From positions 1-28,284 of the forward strand of contig DAOUFY010000172.1 in assembly GCA_034429745.1 (NCBI GenBank): a stretch of 28,284 nt of DNA, in the 5' to 3' direction. The translations under genes were made by a program, and so were the position numbers. This document shows, in pieces, positions 8,152 to 15,334 of this stretch. The notes under the pieces were generated by a model, which saw only the letters and a program-made list of their open reading frames with translations, did no database searches and was not told the DNA's origin. The DNA comes from JBAXBF01 sp034429745. GTDB taxonomy: Bacteria; Chloroflexota; Anaerolineae; Anaerolineales; DRKV01. Every line of letters starts with the position of its first letter. The first letter of the stretch is position 1.

Positions 8152-9735
8152 ATGATCCCTGATGACCTCGTTACAGTTGCTGAAGCTAGCCAATGGGCTA
8201 CCCATACCTTCAAAAGAAAGATAACCTCTTCTAATATCAGTTATCTCATTCAATATGGACGCATCACCAAATATGGTGATAACGGCAACCCAAAAGTTTC
8301 TAAACAAGAACTACATAAATATTATCAATCCTTCATTGGCCGCCGAGAAATTGATTGGAAAGCCGCTTTAGGAGAAGATATCAACTGGGCACTCTCCTTT
8401 GACACCTACAAAGAAACTGATACGACAAAGCATGTTCACCGTCTTCACCCTTACAAAGGCAAGTTTATTCCCCAATTAGTAGAGTATTTTATTGACGATC
8501 ATATTGATGAATTCAAAAAAGAGGTATATTTTCATCCCAATGATATCATTCTAGATCCCTTCTGCGGCAGCGGTACTACACTTGTCCAAGCCAATGAATT
8601 AGGCATTCATGCTTTAGGAATTGATGTTTCTGAATTTAATGTATTAATAAGCAACATTAAAGTAGCCCAACATCCGCTTATCGCTATCCAACAAGAACTC
8701 ATTAATGCTACTCGAAAACTCCAACAGTATATTAGTCAAACCAATATTCTTGAATTCGACACTTTATTAACAAAAGAATTGAACGCTTTTAATCAGCGGT
8801 ATTTTCCCTCTCCAGAGTTTAAGGTTAAGGTCAGAAAAGGGTTGATTGACCAAGATGAATATGGCAAAGAAAAGGAAAAGGAGTTCTTGCGCCGTTATCA
8901 ACAACTAGTCCACCAATATCATGTTAAGTTGAAGATAGAAAACCCAATTACTTTTTTAGATCATTGGTATTTGCCTTCCATTCGCAATGAAATTAAGGTA
9001 TTGAGAGATTATATCCAAAACATCAACGATCCCAACGTTCAACGCGTTCTGCAAGTCATTCTCAGCCGTACCGTACGAACCTGCAGGGCAACTACTCATG
9101 CTGATTTAGCGACCTTAATTGAGCCTGTACGTAGTGTATATTATTGTGCCAAGCATGGCAAACTATGCAAACCCCTGTTTACTACTCTTTACTGGTGGAA
9201 ACGTTACAGCACAGACACTATTCAACGTTTAGCCACCTTTCAGCGACTGCGCACCAATACTTATCAGCTCTGCCTAGCAGGTGATGCAAGAAACATCAAT
9301 ATCATTGATGAAGCTCAAAAAGCTTTTCCCGTTTTCGGAGAACTTATCAAACGTCAAAAGATCCAAGGAATTTTCACTAGCCCACCTTATCTTGGGTTGA
9401 TTGACTATCACGAACAGCACGCTTATGCTTACGAATTATTTGGCTTTGCCCGTCATGATGAATTGGAAATTGGTGCTATGACAAACGGACAAGGAAAAGA
9501 AGCTCGAGAAGCCTATATTCAAGGCATCGCTGAGGTGTTATTGAATTGCAAGAATGTACTAGCTGATGACTACCATGTTTTCTTAGTTGCTAATGATAAA
9601 TACAACTTATATCCAATCATTGCGGAAAAAGCTGCAATGCAAATCGTTGAATGTTTTCGACGCCCTGTTCTGAACCGCACTGAAAAAGATAAATCTGCTT
9701 ACGCGGAAAGCATCTTCCACTTAAAAGAAGCATAA
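8152..9735 (+). CDS. Site-specific DNA methyltransferase (SPPY type) of a type II restriction-modification system
   Basis: Amino-methylating DNA methyltransferase of 527 residues. The AdoMet-binding motif DPFCGSGTT is at residues 135-143 and the catalytic motif SPPY at 410-413; SPPY usually marks N4-cytosine enzymes. The S-adenosylmethionine motif precedes the catalytic motif, and the long insert between them (about 270 residues) probably contributes to target recognition. The block HRLHPYKGKFIPQLVEYF (about residues 96-113) is typical of this methyltransferase group. Residues 1-60 look like a small helix-turn-helix domain (TVAEASQWATH, then SYLIQYGRI), which might bind its own promoter. A strong GGAGG ribosome-binding site precedes it. 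The nuclease gene follows three bases after the stop codon. Confidence 0.87.
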   Translation: MIPDDLVTVAEASQWATHTFKRKITSSNISYLIQYGRITKYGDNGNPKVSKQELHKYYQSFIGRREIDWKAALGEDINWALSFDTYKETDTTKHVHRLHPYKGKFIPQLVEYFIDDHIDEFKKEVYFHPNDIILDPFCGSGTTLVQANELGIHALGIDVSEFNVLISNIKVAQHPLIAIQQELINATRKLQQYISQTNILEFDTLLTKELNAFNQRYFPSPEFKVKVRKGLIDQDEYGKEKEKEFLRRYQQLVHQYHVKLKIENPITFLDHWYLPSIRNEIKVLRDYIQNINDPNVQRVLQVILSRTVRTCRATTHADLATLIEPVRSVYYCAKHGKLCKPLFTTLYWWKRYSTDTIQRLATFQRLRTNTYQLCLAGDARNINIIDEAQKAFPVFGELIKRQKIQGIFTSPPYLGLIDYHEQHAYAYELFGFARHDELEIGAMTNGQGKEAREAYIQGIAEVLLNCKNVLADDYHVFLVANDKYNLYPIIAEKAAMQIVECFRRPVLNRTEKDKSAYAESIFHLKEA

Positions 9736-9738
9736 GCC

Positions 9739-10542
9739 ATGCCATTATCTGATCAACAAATTGCCATTGTAGAAGATATTATTCGCAATAGTTTACGCAA
9801 TAAACTGCTGCACTATAAGCCAGAGACAAAACATATGCCCTTTCACTACCGGTTATTAGGCAAAGATCGCATGGCTTTATATTCCTTTATTCAATCTCTC
9901 AACACAACCTTTGGCATTTCAATATTTGAACCTGTGGCTGTTTCTATAGCCAATTTTCATTTTCCTCACGCTCAATCCCAATATAGTGTTGGAAATGAAA
10001 TCCGCTTAGAAGCCCAACATACCATTCAAACTATTCTGAATTCTTTAAGTCTTGGTAAAGCCTTACCTAATAAAGAAAAAGAAATCGAACTAATTAGGAA
10101 AGCGTGCCTGCAAGGGAAAATCACTACTCTCAGAACAGTAAAAGCAGATTTGGTTATTAAAGACCAACAAGGGACTGTTTATCTAATTGACCTCAAAACT
10201 GTAAAACCTAATTTAGATGAATTTATGAATTACAAGCGTACTTTATTAGAATGGTGTGCTATCTACTTAACCAAATATCCTAACGCTAATGTACATTCAT
10301 TTCTCGCGATTCCATATAATCCTTATGATCCTAAACCTTATGAACGTTGGACAATGAAAGGCATGTTGGATATTAACTGCGAGGTTCTGATTGCTGAAGA
10401 ATTTTGGGATTTTCTTGGCGGTGAAAGTACTTACTCACAGCTATTGGATTGTTTTGAGCGGGTAGGCATTTCTATGCGCTCGGAAATCGATCGTTATTTC
10501 AAGCGTTTCAATACCGAAGAATGGAATGGAGGTAAAGTTTGA
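9739..10542 (+). CDS. Type II restriction endonuclease, TdeIII-like
   Basis: Probable nuclease partner of the preceding methyltransferase, 267 residues. The segment KADLVIKDQQGTVYLIDLK supplies a PD-(D/E)XK-type active site: Asp137, then Asp151-Leu-Lys153. The following TVKPNLDEF closely resembles what I recall of the TdeIII family (KTVKPNLDQ), whose characterised members cut GGNCC. The family match is from memory and residual similarity, so the recognition sequence here is unproven. It has almost no ribosome-binding site and lies three bases after the methyltransferase stop, so it is probably translated by coupling; this would make protection appear before cutting. It is immediately followed by the lysine-operon promoter with no terminator between. 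Confidence 0.7.
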   Translation: MPLSDQQIAIVEDIIRNSLRNKLLHYKPETKHMPFHYRLLGKDRMALYSFIQSLNTTFGISIFEPVAVSIANFHFPHAQSQYSVGNEIRLEAQHTIQTILNSLSLGKALPNKEKEIELIRKACLQGKITTLRTVKADLVIKDQQGTVYLIDLKTVKPNLDEFMNYKRTLLEWCAIYLTKYPNANVHSFLAIPYNPYDPKPYERWTMKGMLDINCEVLIAEEFWDFLGGESTYSQLLDCFERVGISMRSEIDRYFKRFNTEEWNGGKV

Positions 10543-10565
10543 TAGTTCTTGATAGCTTTCAGCGC

Positions 10566-10594
10566 TTGACTCATCTCGGCTCACTTTGTATAAT
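10566..10594 (+). promoter_or_regulatory. Sigma70-type promoter of the homocitrate synthase operon
   Basis: TTGACT (10566-10571) and TATAAT (10589-10594) are separated by exactly 17 bases; 11 of 12 positions match consensus. Transcription should begin at about 10600-10602, at or next to the ATG of the leader ORF. Confidence 0.85.
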
Positions 10595-10601
10595 AACGAC
10601 T

Positions 10602-10682
10602 ATGAGTTGCAAAATGATGGTTGTTTCTGACGCAAAGAAGGCTAAGAAGGCATTTCCAGAAGAAAGGTTTTTCGTCTGGTAG
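10602..10682 (+). CDS. Lysine leader peptide (26 residues)
   Basis: Short ORF that should act as a lysine sensor rather than make a working protein. It runs ATG 10602 to TAG 10680-10682; the in-frame ATGs at 10614 and 10617 are alternative starts. Residues 12-16 read KKAKK, four lysine codons (AAG at 10635, 10638, 10644, 10647) in five. There is no Shine-Dalgarno sequence, and the predicted transcription start falls on or a few bases before the first ATG, so translation is probably leaderless. The last codons (TTT TTC GTC TGG) are themselves the antiterminator strand. A ribosome stalled on the lysine codons would cover the first hairpin arm, while one that finishes would cover the antiterminator. 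Confidence 0.82.
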   Translation: MSCKMMVVSDAKKAKKAFPEERFFVW

Positions 10683-10734
10683 CTTCGCTTACCTTCCCAA
10701 AAGAGTAATTCAAGACCATCTCACCAGACGAAAA
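10656..10734 (+). promoter_or_regulatory. Attenuator: 1:2 hairpin and 2:3 antiterminator of the lysine leader
   Basis: Segment 1 (CCAGAAGAAA, 10656-10665) can fold on segment 2 (TTTCGTCTGG, 10670-10679) as nine pairs with one A-G mismatch and a four-base loop. Segment 2 (TTTTCGTCTGGT, 10669-10680) is also perfectly complementary over 12 bases to segment 3 (ACCAGACGAAAA, 10723-10734), which contains part of the terminator's left arm and its loop. The two pairings exclude each other, and 2:3 excludes the terminator. A ribosome waiting for lysyl-tRNA at 10644-10649 masks segment 1, which frees 2 to pair with 3 and lets transcription continue. Confidence 0.82.
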
Positions 10735-10752
10735 GGTGAGATGGTTTTTTTT
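10715..10752 (+). terminator. Regulated terminator of the lysine attenuator
   Basis: ACCATCTCACC (10715-10725) pairs perfectly with GGTGAGATGGT (10735-10745), leaving a nine-base loop, followed by an unbroken T run to 10752. It stands between the promoter and homocitrate synthase and only ten bases before that gene's ribosome-binding site (AGGAGG, 10762-10767), so it must be read through for the operon to be expressed. Confidence 0.92.
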
Positions 10753-10771
10753 ATAACTTATAGGAGGCAAT

Positions 10772-11938
10772 ATGAGTCTTGAAAATTTTTCTATTATTGA
10801 ATCAACCTTGCGTGAAGGGGAACAGTTCGTCAATGCATTTTTTACCACTGAACAAAAGGTGCAAATTGCAAAGATGCTAGACGAATTTGGCGTAGAATAC
10901 ATTGAGTTAACTACCCCGGCTGCTTCTCCTCAAAGTGCCAAAGATTGTGAGACCATCGCTAAACTTGGCTTGCGGGCAAAGACGCTTACCCATACCCGTT
11001 GCGCAATGTCCGATGCGAAAATGGCAGTAGAAACCGGCGTTCAAGGAGTTGATATAGTCATTGGCACTTCTTCCCATTTGCGGCAGTTCAGCCATGGAAA
11101 GAACATTGATCAAATTATTGATATGGCTTATGAAGTGCTTAGTTACTTAATGAGCCAAAATGTCGAAGTTCGCTTCAGCACCGAAGACAGCCTGCGCAGC
11201 AATCCAGAAGATTTATTTAAAGTCTATGAGGCAGTGGATAAATTGGGCATTAACCGTGTAGGGATCGCAGATACTGTCGGCATTGGCAACCCGCGCCAAA
11301 TTTATGATCTCGTTTATCAGCTCCGCCAACGCGTTCACTGCGACATCGAATTTCACGGGCACAACGACACCGGTTGCGCTATCGCAAACGCTTACGCTGC
11401 ACTTGAAGCCGGTGCTACTCACATTGACACTAGTGTGCTTGGTATTGGGGAACGCAATGGTATTACTCCCTTAGGAGGATTTATTGCCCGCCTCTATGCC
11501 ACCAACCCGGCATGGGTGCAGAAATATAAATTGCCGATGATCAAAGAGATTGATCATTTCGTAGCAGAGCTTGTCGGTGTGGATATTCCCTTTAATAATT
11601 ACATTACCGGCATTGCTGCCTTCACCCATAAAGCCGGCATTCATGCCAAAGCTGTGCTCAATAACCCTTCCACTTATGAAGCACTAAACCCTGAAGCTTT
11701 TGGACTCAACCGCTACATCCACATTGCTCATCGGCTAACTGGCTGGAACGCAGTCCGCTTTCGGGTTGATCAATTAGGGCTAGATTTAACTGATGAGCAA
11801 GTCAAACATATTACAGAAAAAATAAAAACTCTTGCAGATAAATCTATGCTTACCTTGGAAGATGTTGACAACCTACTATATGCCGAGCATGAAAAGAATG
11901 GCAATGGCATTCATGAGCATGGTTTAATTGCAAAATAG
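10772..11938 (+). CDS. hcs: Homocitrate synthase
   Basis: Condenses acetyl-CoA with 2-oxoglutarate to homocitrate, the committed step of the AAA lysine pathway. It has 388 residues. ESTLREGEQF (residues 10-19) opens the DRE-TIM metallolyase barrel and FHGHNDTG (194-201) holds the metal-binding histidines. GVDIVIGTSSHLRQFSHGK and AFTHKAGIHAKAV are homocitrate synthase features rather than isopropylmalate synthase ones; the long C-terminal regulatory domain of LeuA is absent. The N-terminal half looks remarkably like the fungal Lys20/Lys21 type as I remember it. A strong AGGAGG precedes the ATG. It is first in a four-gene operon and is controlled by the lysine attenuator; enzymes of this family are also feedback-inhibited by lysine. 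Confidence 0.94.
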   Translation: MSLENFSIIESTLREGEQFVNAFFTTEQKVQIAKMLDEFGVEYIELTTPAASPQSAKDCETIAKLGLRAKTLTHTRCAMSDAKMAVETGVQGVDIVIGTSSHLRQFSHGKNIDQIIDMAYEVLSYLMSQNVEVRFSTEDSLRSNPEDLFKVYEAVDKLGINRVGIADTVGIGNPRQIYDLVYQLRQRVHCDIEFHGHNDTGCAIANAYAALEAGATHIDTSVLGIGERNGITPLGGFIARLYATNPAWVQKYKLPMIKEIDHFVAELVGVDIPFNNYITGIAAFTHKAGIHAKAVLNNPSTYEALNPEAFGLNRYIHIAHRLTGWNAVRFRVDQLGLDLTDEQVKHITEKIKTLADKSMLTLEDVDNLLYAEHEKNGNGIHEHGLIAK

Positions 11939-11956
11939 CTCGATAGGGAAAACGAT

Positions 11957-13195
11957 ATGGGAAAAACCTTAACAGAACAAATCTTCTCTCATGCAGTTGG
12001 GCGTCCCGTTCAGCCTGGAGAATTGGTTATTGTCCAGCCCCACTTGGTTATGAGTCACGATTCTTTAACGCCGGGCATCATAGAAATCCTCCAAAAAGAA
12101 TTAGGAAAAGATCGAGTTTACAACCCTCAGCAAATTGTCATTGTCTTTGATCATGTTGTTCCTCCCTCGACAGTTGGCACTGCCAACAGCCAAAACCTCG
12201 TTCGTCGTTTTGCCGCTGAACAAGGTATTCGCCTGTTTGATGTAGGACGCGGCATTTGCCATCAGCTGCTCGTACAAGAAAAACTCGCCCAACCGGGCAT
12301 GATCGTCATTGGAGCTGATTCACACTCAACCAGCTACGGAGCTGTTGGAGCTTTTGGCAGCGGCATGGGCTCGACCGATGTAGCTCTCATCTATGCTACT
12401 GGCAATACTTGGATGCGCGTTCCGGAAACAATCCGTCTAATAGCCAAAGGCAAATTTCCACCTGGGGTTTATGCCAAAGATTTAGCTCTGAAATTCAGCC
12501 GTCAGTTGGGAATTGATGGTGCCAATTATGCTGCAGTTGAATACCATGGTCTAGATTGGCTGCCCCTTGAAGGAAGACAAACAATATCCAGCATGGCTGT
12601 AGAAATGGGAGCCAAAGCCGGCATTTTTCCTCCAAACGGTGAAGTAGCTGAACAATATCAAGTACCCGATTGGCTGTACATTGATCCCGATGCCCATTAT
12701 GCACAAACCTTCGAGTTTGACCTTAACACCCTTGAACCGCAGATTTCCATCCCTCATGCAGTGGATCACGTAGTGGACATTTCAGAAGTACAAGGCACAA
12801 AAGTTAATGTAGTGTTTTTAGGTACATGCACAAACGCCCGTTATGAGGATTTGCGCATTGCTGCAAATATTCTCAAAGGTAAGCGCGTCAACAGTCAAGT
12901 GAGATTTATTGTAACACCGGCTTCGGAGCGCGAGCTGCAGCGCGCCAGTGATGATGATACTCTTTCCACACTGATCGCCGCTGGAGCAATTCTTACAACG
13001 CCCGGCTGCGGCGCGTGCATGGGAAGACATAATGGCACATTGGGTGATGATGATGTATGCCTATCCACTGGCAACCGCAATTTCAAAGGGCGAATGGGCT
13101 CACCAACATCAAAAATTTACCTTGCCTCACCCGCAGTTGCCGCTGCAACAGCATTAACTGGTCAAATAACTGATCCGCGAGCTTTCTTATCCTAA
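11957..13195 (+). CDS. lysT: Homoaconitase large subunit
   Basis: Catalytic subunit that, with the next gene's product, converts homocitrate through cis-homoaconitate to homoisocitrate. It has 412 residues, as expected for the split aconitase/isopropylmalate isomerase family. The [4Fe-4S] cluster ligands are visible: Cys291 in GTCTNARYEDL, and Cys351 and Cys354 in TPGCGACMGRHNG. GADSHSTSYGAVGAFGSGMGSTDV (in part) and NRNFKGRMG are family signatures. LeuC would look similar; the assignment as homoaconitase rests mainly on its place between homocitrate synthase and homoisocitrate dehydrogenase. The ribosome-binding site is AGGGA, 18 bases after the previous stop. Confidence 0.9.
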   Translation: MGKTLTEQIFSHAVGRPVQPGELVIVQPHLVMSHDSLTPGIIEILQKELGKDRVYNPQQIVIVFDHVVPPSTVGTANSQNLVRRFAAEQGIRLFDVGRGICHQLLVQEKLAQPGMIVIGADSHSTSYGAVGAFGSGMGSTDVALIYATGNTWMRVPETIRLIAKGKFPPGVYAKDLALKFSRQLGIDGANYAAVEYHGLDWLPLEGRQTISSMAVEMGAKAGIFPPNGEVAEQYQVPDWLYIDPDAHYAQTFEFDLNTLEPQISIPHAVDHVVDISEVQGTKVNVVFLGTCTNARYEDLRIAANILKGKRVNSQVRFIVTPASERELQRASDDDTLSTLIAAGAILTTPGCGACMGRHNGTLGDDDVCLSTGNRNFKGRMGSPTSKIYLASPAVAAATALTGQITDPRAFLS

Positions 13196-13207
13196 GGAGG
13201 AATAAAC

Positions 13208-13702
13208 ATGGCAAAAATTTGGAAATTTGGCGATGATGTTGACACAGATCAAATTGTCCCTGGCCGATACGCACCTTATATGCGCCCCAACGAAGATGTA
13301 GGACAAGCAGCTTTCATTGAGGCGCGGCCTGAATTTGCTCAGCATGCCCAACCCGGCGACATTATTGTAGCAGGCAATAACTTTGGCTGCGGTTCTTCCC
13401 GCGAGTATGCTCCGCTAGCTTTAAAAAGACGACAAGTCGGCGCTATTATCGCTGGCAGTTTCGCCCGCATTTTCTTTCGCAACGCTATTAACTTAGGCAT
13501 TCCGCTCTTTATAGCTCCCCATTTAGTTGAATCGCTGCACGACGGTGAAGAGGCAACTCTACTCCTTGAACAAAATCAGCTCATCACCCAAAGCGGAACT
13601 TTTGCCCTGCCTCCTTTGCCTGCCTTTGCTCAGCTCATTGTAGCCGCCGGAGGGATCATCCCTTATGTCAAGCAACACGGAACATTTCCTTCAGAAGGAT
13701 AA
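13208..13702 (+). CDS. lysU: Homoaconitase small subunit
   Basis: Swivelling-domain partner of the large subunit, 164 residues, the usual size. AGNNFGCGSSREYAP (about residues 55-69) is the substrate-contacting signature. DTDQIVPGRYAPYM (about 12-25) contains the specificity loop; the PGRYAPYM form is like that of Thermus homoaconitase as I recall it, rather than a typical LeuD. It has the strongest ribosome-binding site of the operon (AAGGAGG) and starts 12 bases after lysT. A dual role in leucine synthesis cannot be excluded. Confidence 0.88.
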   Translation: MAKIWKFGDDVDTDQIVPGRYAPYMRPNEDVGQAAFIEARPEFAQHAQPGDIIVAGNNFGCGSSREYAPLALKRRQVGAIIAGSFARIFFRNAINLGIPLFIAPHLVESLHDGEEATLLLEQNQLITQSGTFALPPLPAFAQLIVAAGGIIPYVKQHGTFPSEG

Positions 13703-13705
13703 GCT

Positions 13706-14710
13706 ATGCCAAAACTATGTGTTATCTACGGAGATGGAATTGGCAAGGAAGTTGTGCCAGCTGCTGTAACTGTCCTACAAGCACTAATTCCAAACCTTGA
13801 ACTAACAATTGCGCAAGCAGGCTGGGAATGTTTCCTTGAACGTGGTACTTCAGTACCGGAAGAAACCATTCAAGCTATTCGCGATTGCGGCGCTGCCTTG
13901 TTTGGGGCAGTATCTTCGCCATCCAAAAAGGTGGAAGGATATCGCAGTGCGGTTATTACTATGCGTCAAGCCTTAGACTTGTATGCCAATTTACGCCCTG
14001 TTAAAAGCTTGCCGCGTGTTTCACCGCGCAACGATGTTGACATGCTGATTGTTCGAGAAAACACTGAAGGACTATACAGCAATCGCGAACGCAGTGAAGG
14101 CAACACCACAATTGCAGAACGCGTCATTACAAAGCATGCTTCTCAAAGAATTGCTAGACGGGCTGTACTTTTAGCGTCTCAGCGTAAGAAACAATTGACC
14201 ATCGTTCATAAGGCTAACATCTTGCCTATCACAGATGGACTGTTTCGAGATACAGTCCGCGAGACTGCAGCTGAGATTCAGCTTTCTACGGGAATTGAAA
14301 TTAATATCAACGAAGTATTGGTTGACGTTGCAGCTTTAAAAATTATCAGCTCGCCCCAAGAATTTGATGTATTGGTAACCACCAATTTATTTGGGGATAT
14401 ACTCAGCGACGAAGCTGCTTACTGGTGCGGCGGATTAGGGTATGCTCCCTCACTCAACTGGGGAGATAACGTAGCATTGGCAGAACCGGTACATGGCTCT
14501 GCGCCGGATATTGCCGGTAAAGGGATTGCCAACCCCATTGCTACCTTCCTAAGTGCTGCGCTTCTTATGAAAATGGTATGGGGAATGGAAGAACAAGCTG
14601 CCCGGCTGGAACAAGCCGTGACGCATATCCTTCACAAAGGAATCGGTGTTCAGACTGGTGAGCATACTACTCAGCAAATTACCTCTGCAGTTTTGGAACA
14701 TTTAGGCTAG
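13706..14710 (+). CDS. hicd: Homoisocitrate dehydrogenase
   Basis: NAD-dependent oxidative decarboxylation of homoisocitrate to 2-oxoadipate. It has 334 residues and belongs to the isocitrate/isopropylmalate dehydrogenase family. Visible are the substrate region (SPSKKVEGYRSAVITMRQAL, then DLYANLRPVKS), IVRENTEGLYSN, HKANILPITDGLF with the catalytic Lys169, TTNLFGDILSDEA, and the NAD-type motif VHGSAPDIAGKGIANP. The short basic substrate region fits homoisocitrate enzymes of the Thermus type, some of which also use isocitrate. It starts three bases after lysU and ends the first transcription unit. The aminotransferase that converts 2-oxoadipate to AAA (LysN) is not in the window. Confidence 0.91.
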   Translation: MPKLCVIYGDGIGKEVVPAAVTVLQALIPNLELTIAQAGWECFLERGTSVPEETIQAIRDCGAALFGAVSSPSKKVEGYRSAVITMRQALDLYANLRPVKSLPRVSPRNDVDMLIVRENTEGLYSNRERSEGNTTIAERVITKHASQRIARRAVLLASQRKKQLTIVHKANILPITDGLFRDTVRETAAEIQLSTGIEININEVLVDVAALKIISSPQEFDVLVTTNLFGDILSDEAAYWCGGLGYAPSLNWGDNVALAEPVHGSAPDIAGKGIANPIATFLSAALLMKMVWGMEEQAARLEQAVTHILHKGIGVQTGEHTTQQITSAVLEHLG

Positions 14711-14847
14711 TTTATCATTGAGCAACACCTGGTATCTTTTAATGTGTTATAGTTTTACAAATCTCTCATAGCTAACTGTACCTTAACAACTGACATATTG
14801 CGATTCGCGGTAGGAACGCGCCTATCAAACCAATTTTTACGAAAATA

Positions 14848-14876
14848 TTGACAACTGTTTTTCCTTATGGTATAAT
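14848..14876 (+). promoter_or_regulatory. Consensus sigma70-type promoter of the lysW operon
   Basis: TTGACA (14848-14853) and TATAAT (14871-14876) are both perfect and 17 bases apart. Transcription should begin near 14883. The gap 14711-15102 is the only gene-free stretch over 300 bases: its first 137 bases (14711-14847) show nothing clear, and the rest is this promoter plus the leader and attenuator. Confidence 0.93.
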
Positions 14877-14901
14877 GAACACAAGTTAGGAGTATTTGAG
14901 A

Positions 14902-14988
14902 ATGTATTCTACAAGTCTGCGCATCCGTTCCCCGCGTATCACCCATCCCTTGTACGGGAGTGGGTGGTTAATGCCACCTATGCGCTGA
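14902..14988 (+). CDS. Arginine-rich leader peptide (28 residues)
   Basis: Short ORF that should act as an arginine sensor. ATG 14902 is preceded by TTAGGAG (14886-14892), a good ribosome-binding site nine bases away, and the ORF ends with TGA at 14986-14988. Residues 7-12 read RIRSPR, three arginine codons (CGC 14920, CGT 14926, CGT 14935) in six; a fourth is the last codon. There is no lysine. The codons after the cluster (14941-14965) are the first hairpin of the attenuator, so a ribosome stalled on the arginines would cover its left arm. Confidence 0.78.
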   Translation: MYSTSLRIRSPRITHPLYGSGWLMPPMR

Positions 14989-15041
14989 ACGACTTGTAGC
15001 CTTCCCATTAGTTTATTGTTTAGCAGCTCTCCCGTACAAGG
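14941..15041 (+). promoter_or_regulatory. Attenuator: 1:2 hairpin and 2:3 antiterminator of the lysW leader
   Basis: ACCCATCCC (14941-14949) folds on GGGAGTGGGT (14956-14965) as nine pairs with one bulged G and a six-base loop. Segment 2 (CCTTGTACGGGAG, 14948-14960) is perfectly complementary over 13 bases to segment 3 (CTCCCGTACAAGG, 15029-15041), which contains part of both terminator arms and the whole loop. Forming 2:3 destroys the terminator. The design matches that of the lysine leader 4 kb upstream, although the sequences are unrelated. Confidence 0.82.
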
Positions 15042-15052
15042 AGAGCTTTTTT
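15025..15052 (+). terminator. Regulated terminator of the lysW attenuator
   Basis: AGCTCTCC (15025-15032) pairs perfectly with GGAGAGCT (15040-15047), with a seven-base loop and six Ts ending at 15052. It lies 51 bases before the lysW start codon and after the promoter, so the operon is expressed only on read-through. Confidence 0.9.
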
Positions 15053-15102
15053 GTGTTAAGACTATATAAAATCGTTGAAGAACAAAAAAGGAGAAAAGAA
15101 AA

Positions 15103-15276
15103 ATGGCTACAAATATCGCTCATTGTCCTGAATGTGATGCAGAGATTGAACTCGGAGAGGTAATCACTGGCGAAATCATCGTATGCCCTGATTGCGGAGT
15201 GGATTTAGAGGTTACCAATCTATCCCCGCTCACATTGGAACTAGCCCCTATGGAAGAAGAGGATTGGGGAGAATAA
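15103..15276 (+). CDS. lysW: LysW amino-group carrier protein
   Basis: Small acidic carrier, 57 residues. Its C-terminal glutamate gamma-carboxyl is joined to the amino group of AAA (or glutamate), which protects it through the following four steps. Two CPxC knuckles (CPEC at residues 8-11 and CPDC at 28-31) form the zinc ribbon. The protein ends in EDWGE, the invariant LysW tail. The start is set by AAAGGAG (from about 15088) before ATG 15103. It is the first structural gene of the second unit and is followed 58 bases later by its ligase, lysX. Confidence 0.96.
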   Translation: MATNIAHCPECDAEIELGEVITGEIIVCPDCGVDLEVTNLSPLTLELAPMEEEDWGE

Positions 15277-15334
15277 TTACTGCAGCAATCCACGGTCGGC
15301 AACTCATCATTACACAATAAAAGGAAGGTTAGCT

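Noticed and set aside
10600..10771. Lysine riboswitch (L-box) or T-box leader before homocitrate synthase
   Set aside because: The leader is too short for an L-box, has no T-box sequence, and is fully explained by a Lys-rich ORF plus mutually exclusive hairpins.
11957..14710. LeuC/LeuD/LeuB (leucine pathway) instead of homoaconitase and homoisocitrate dehydrogenase
   Set aside because: The genes follow homocitrate synthase in one lysine-attenuated operon and the dehydrogenase and small-subunit signatures fit the AAA-pathway types.
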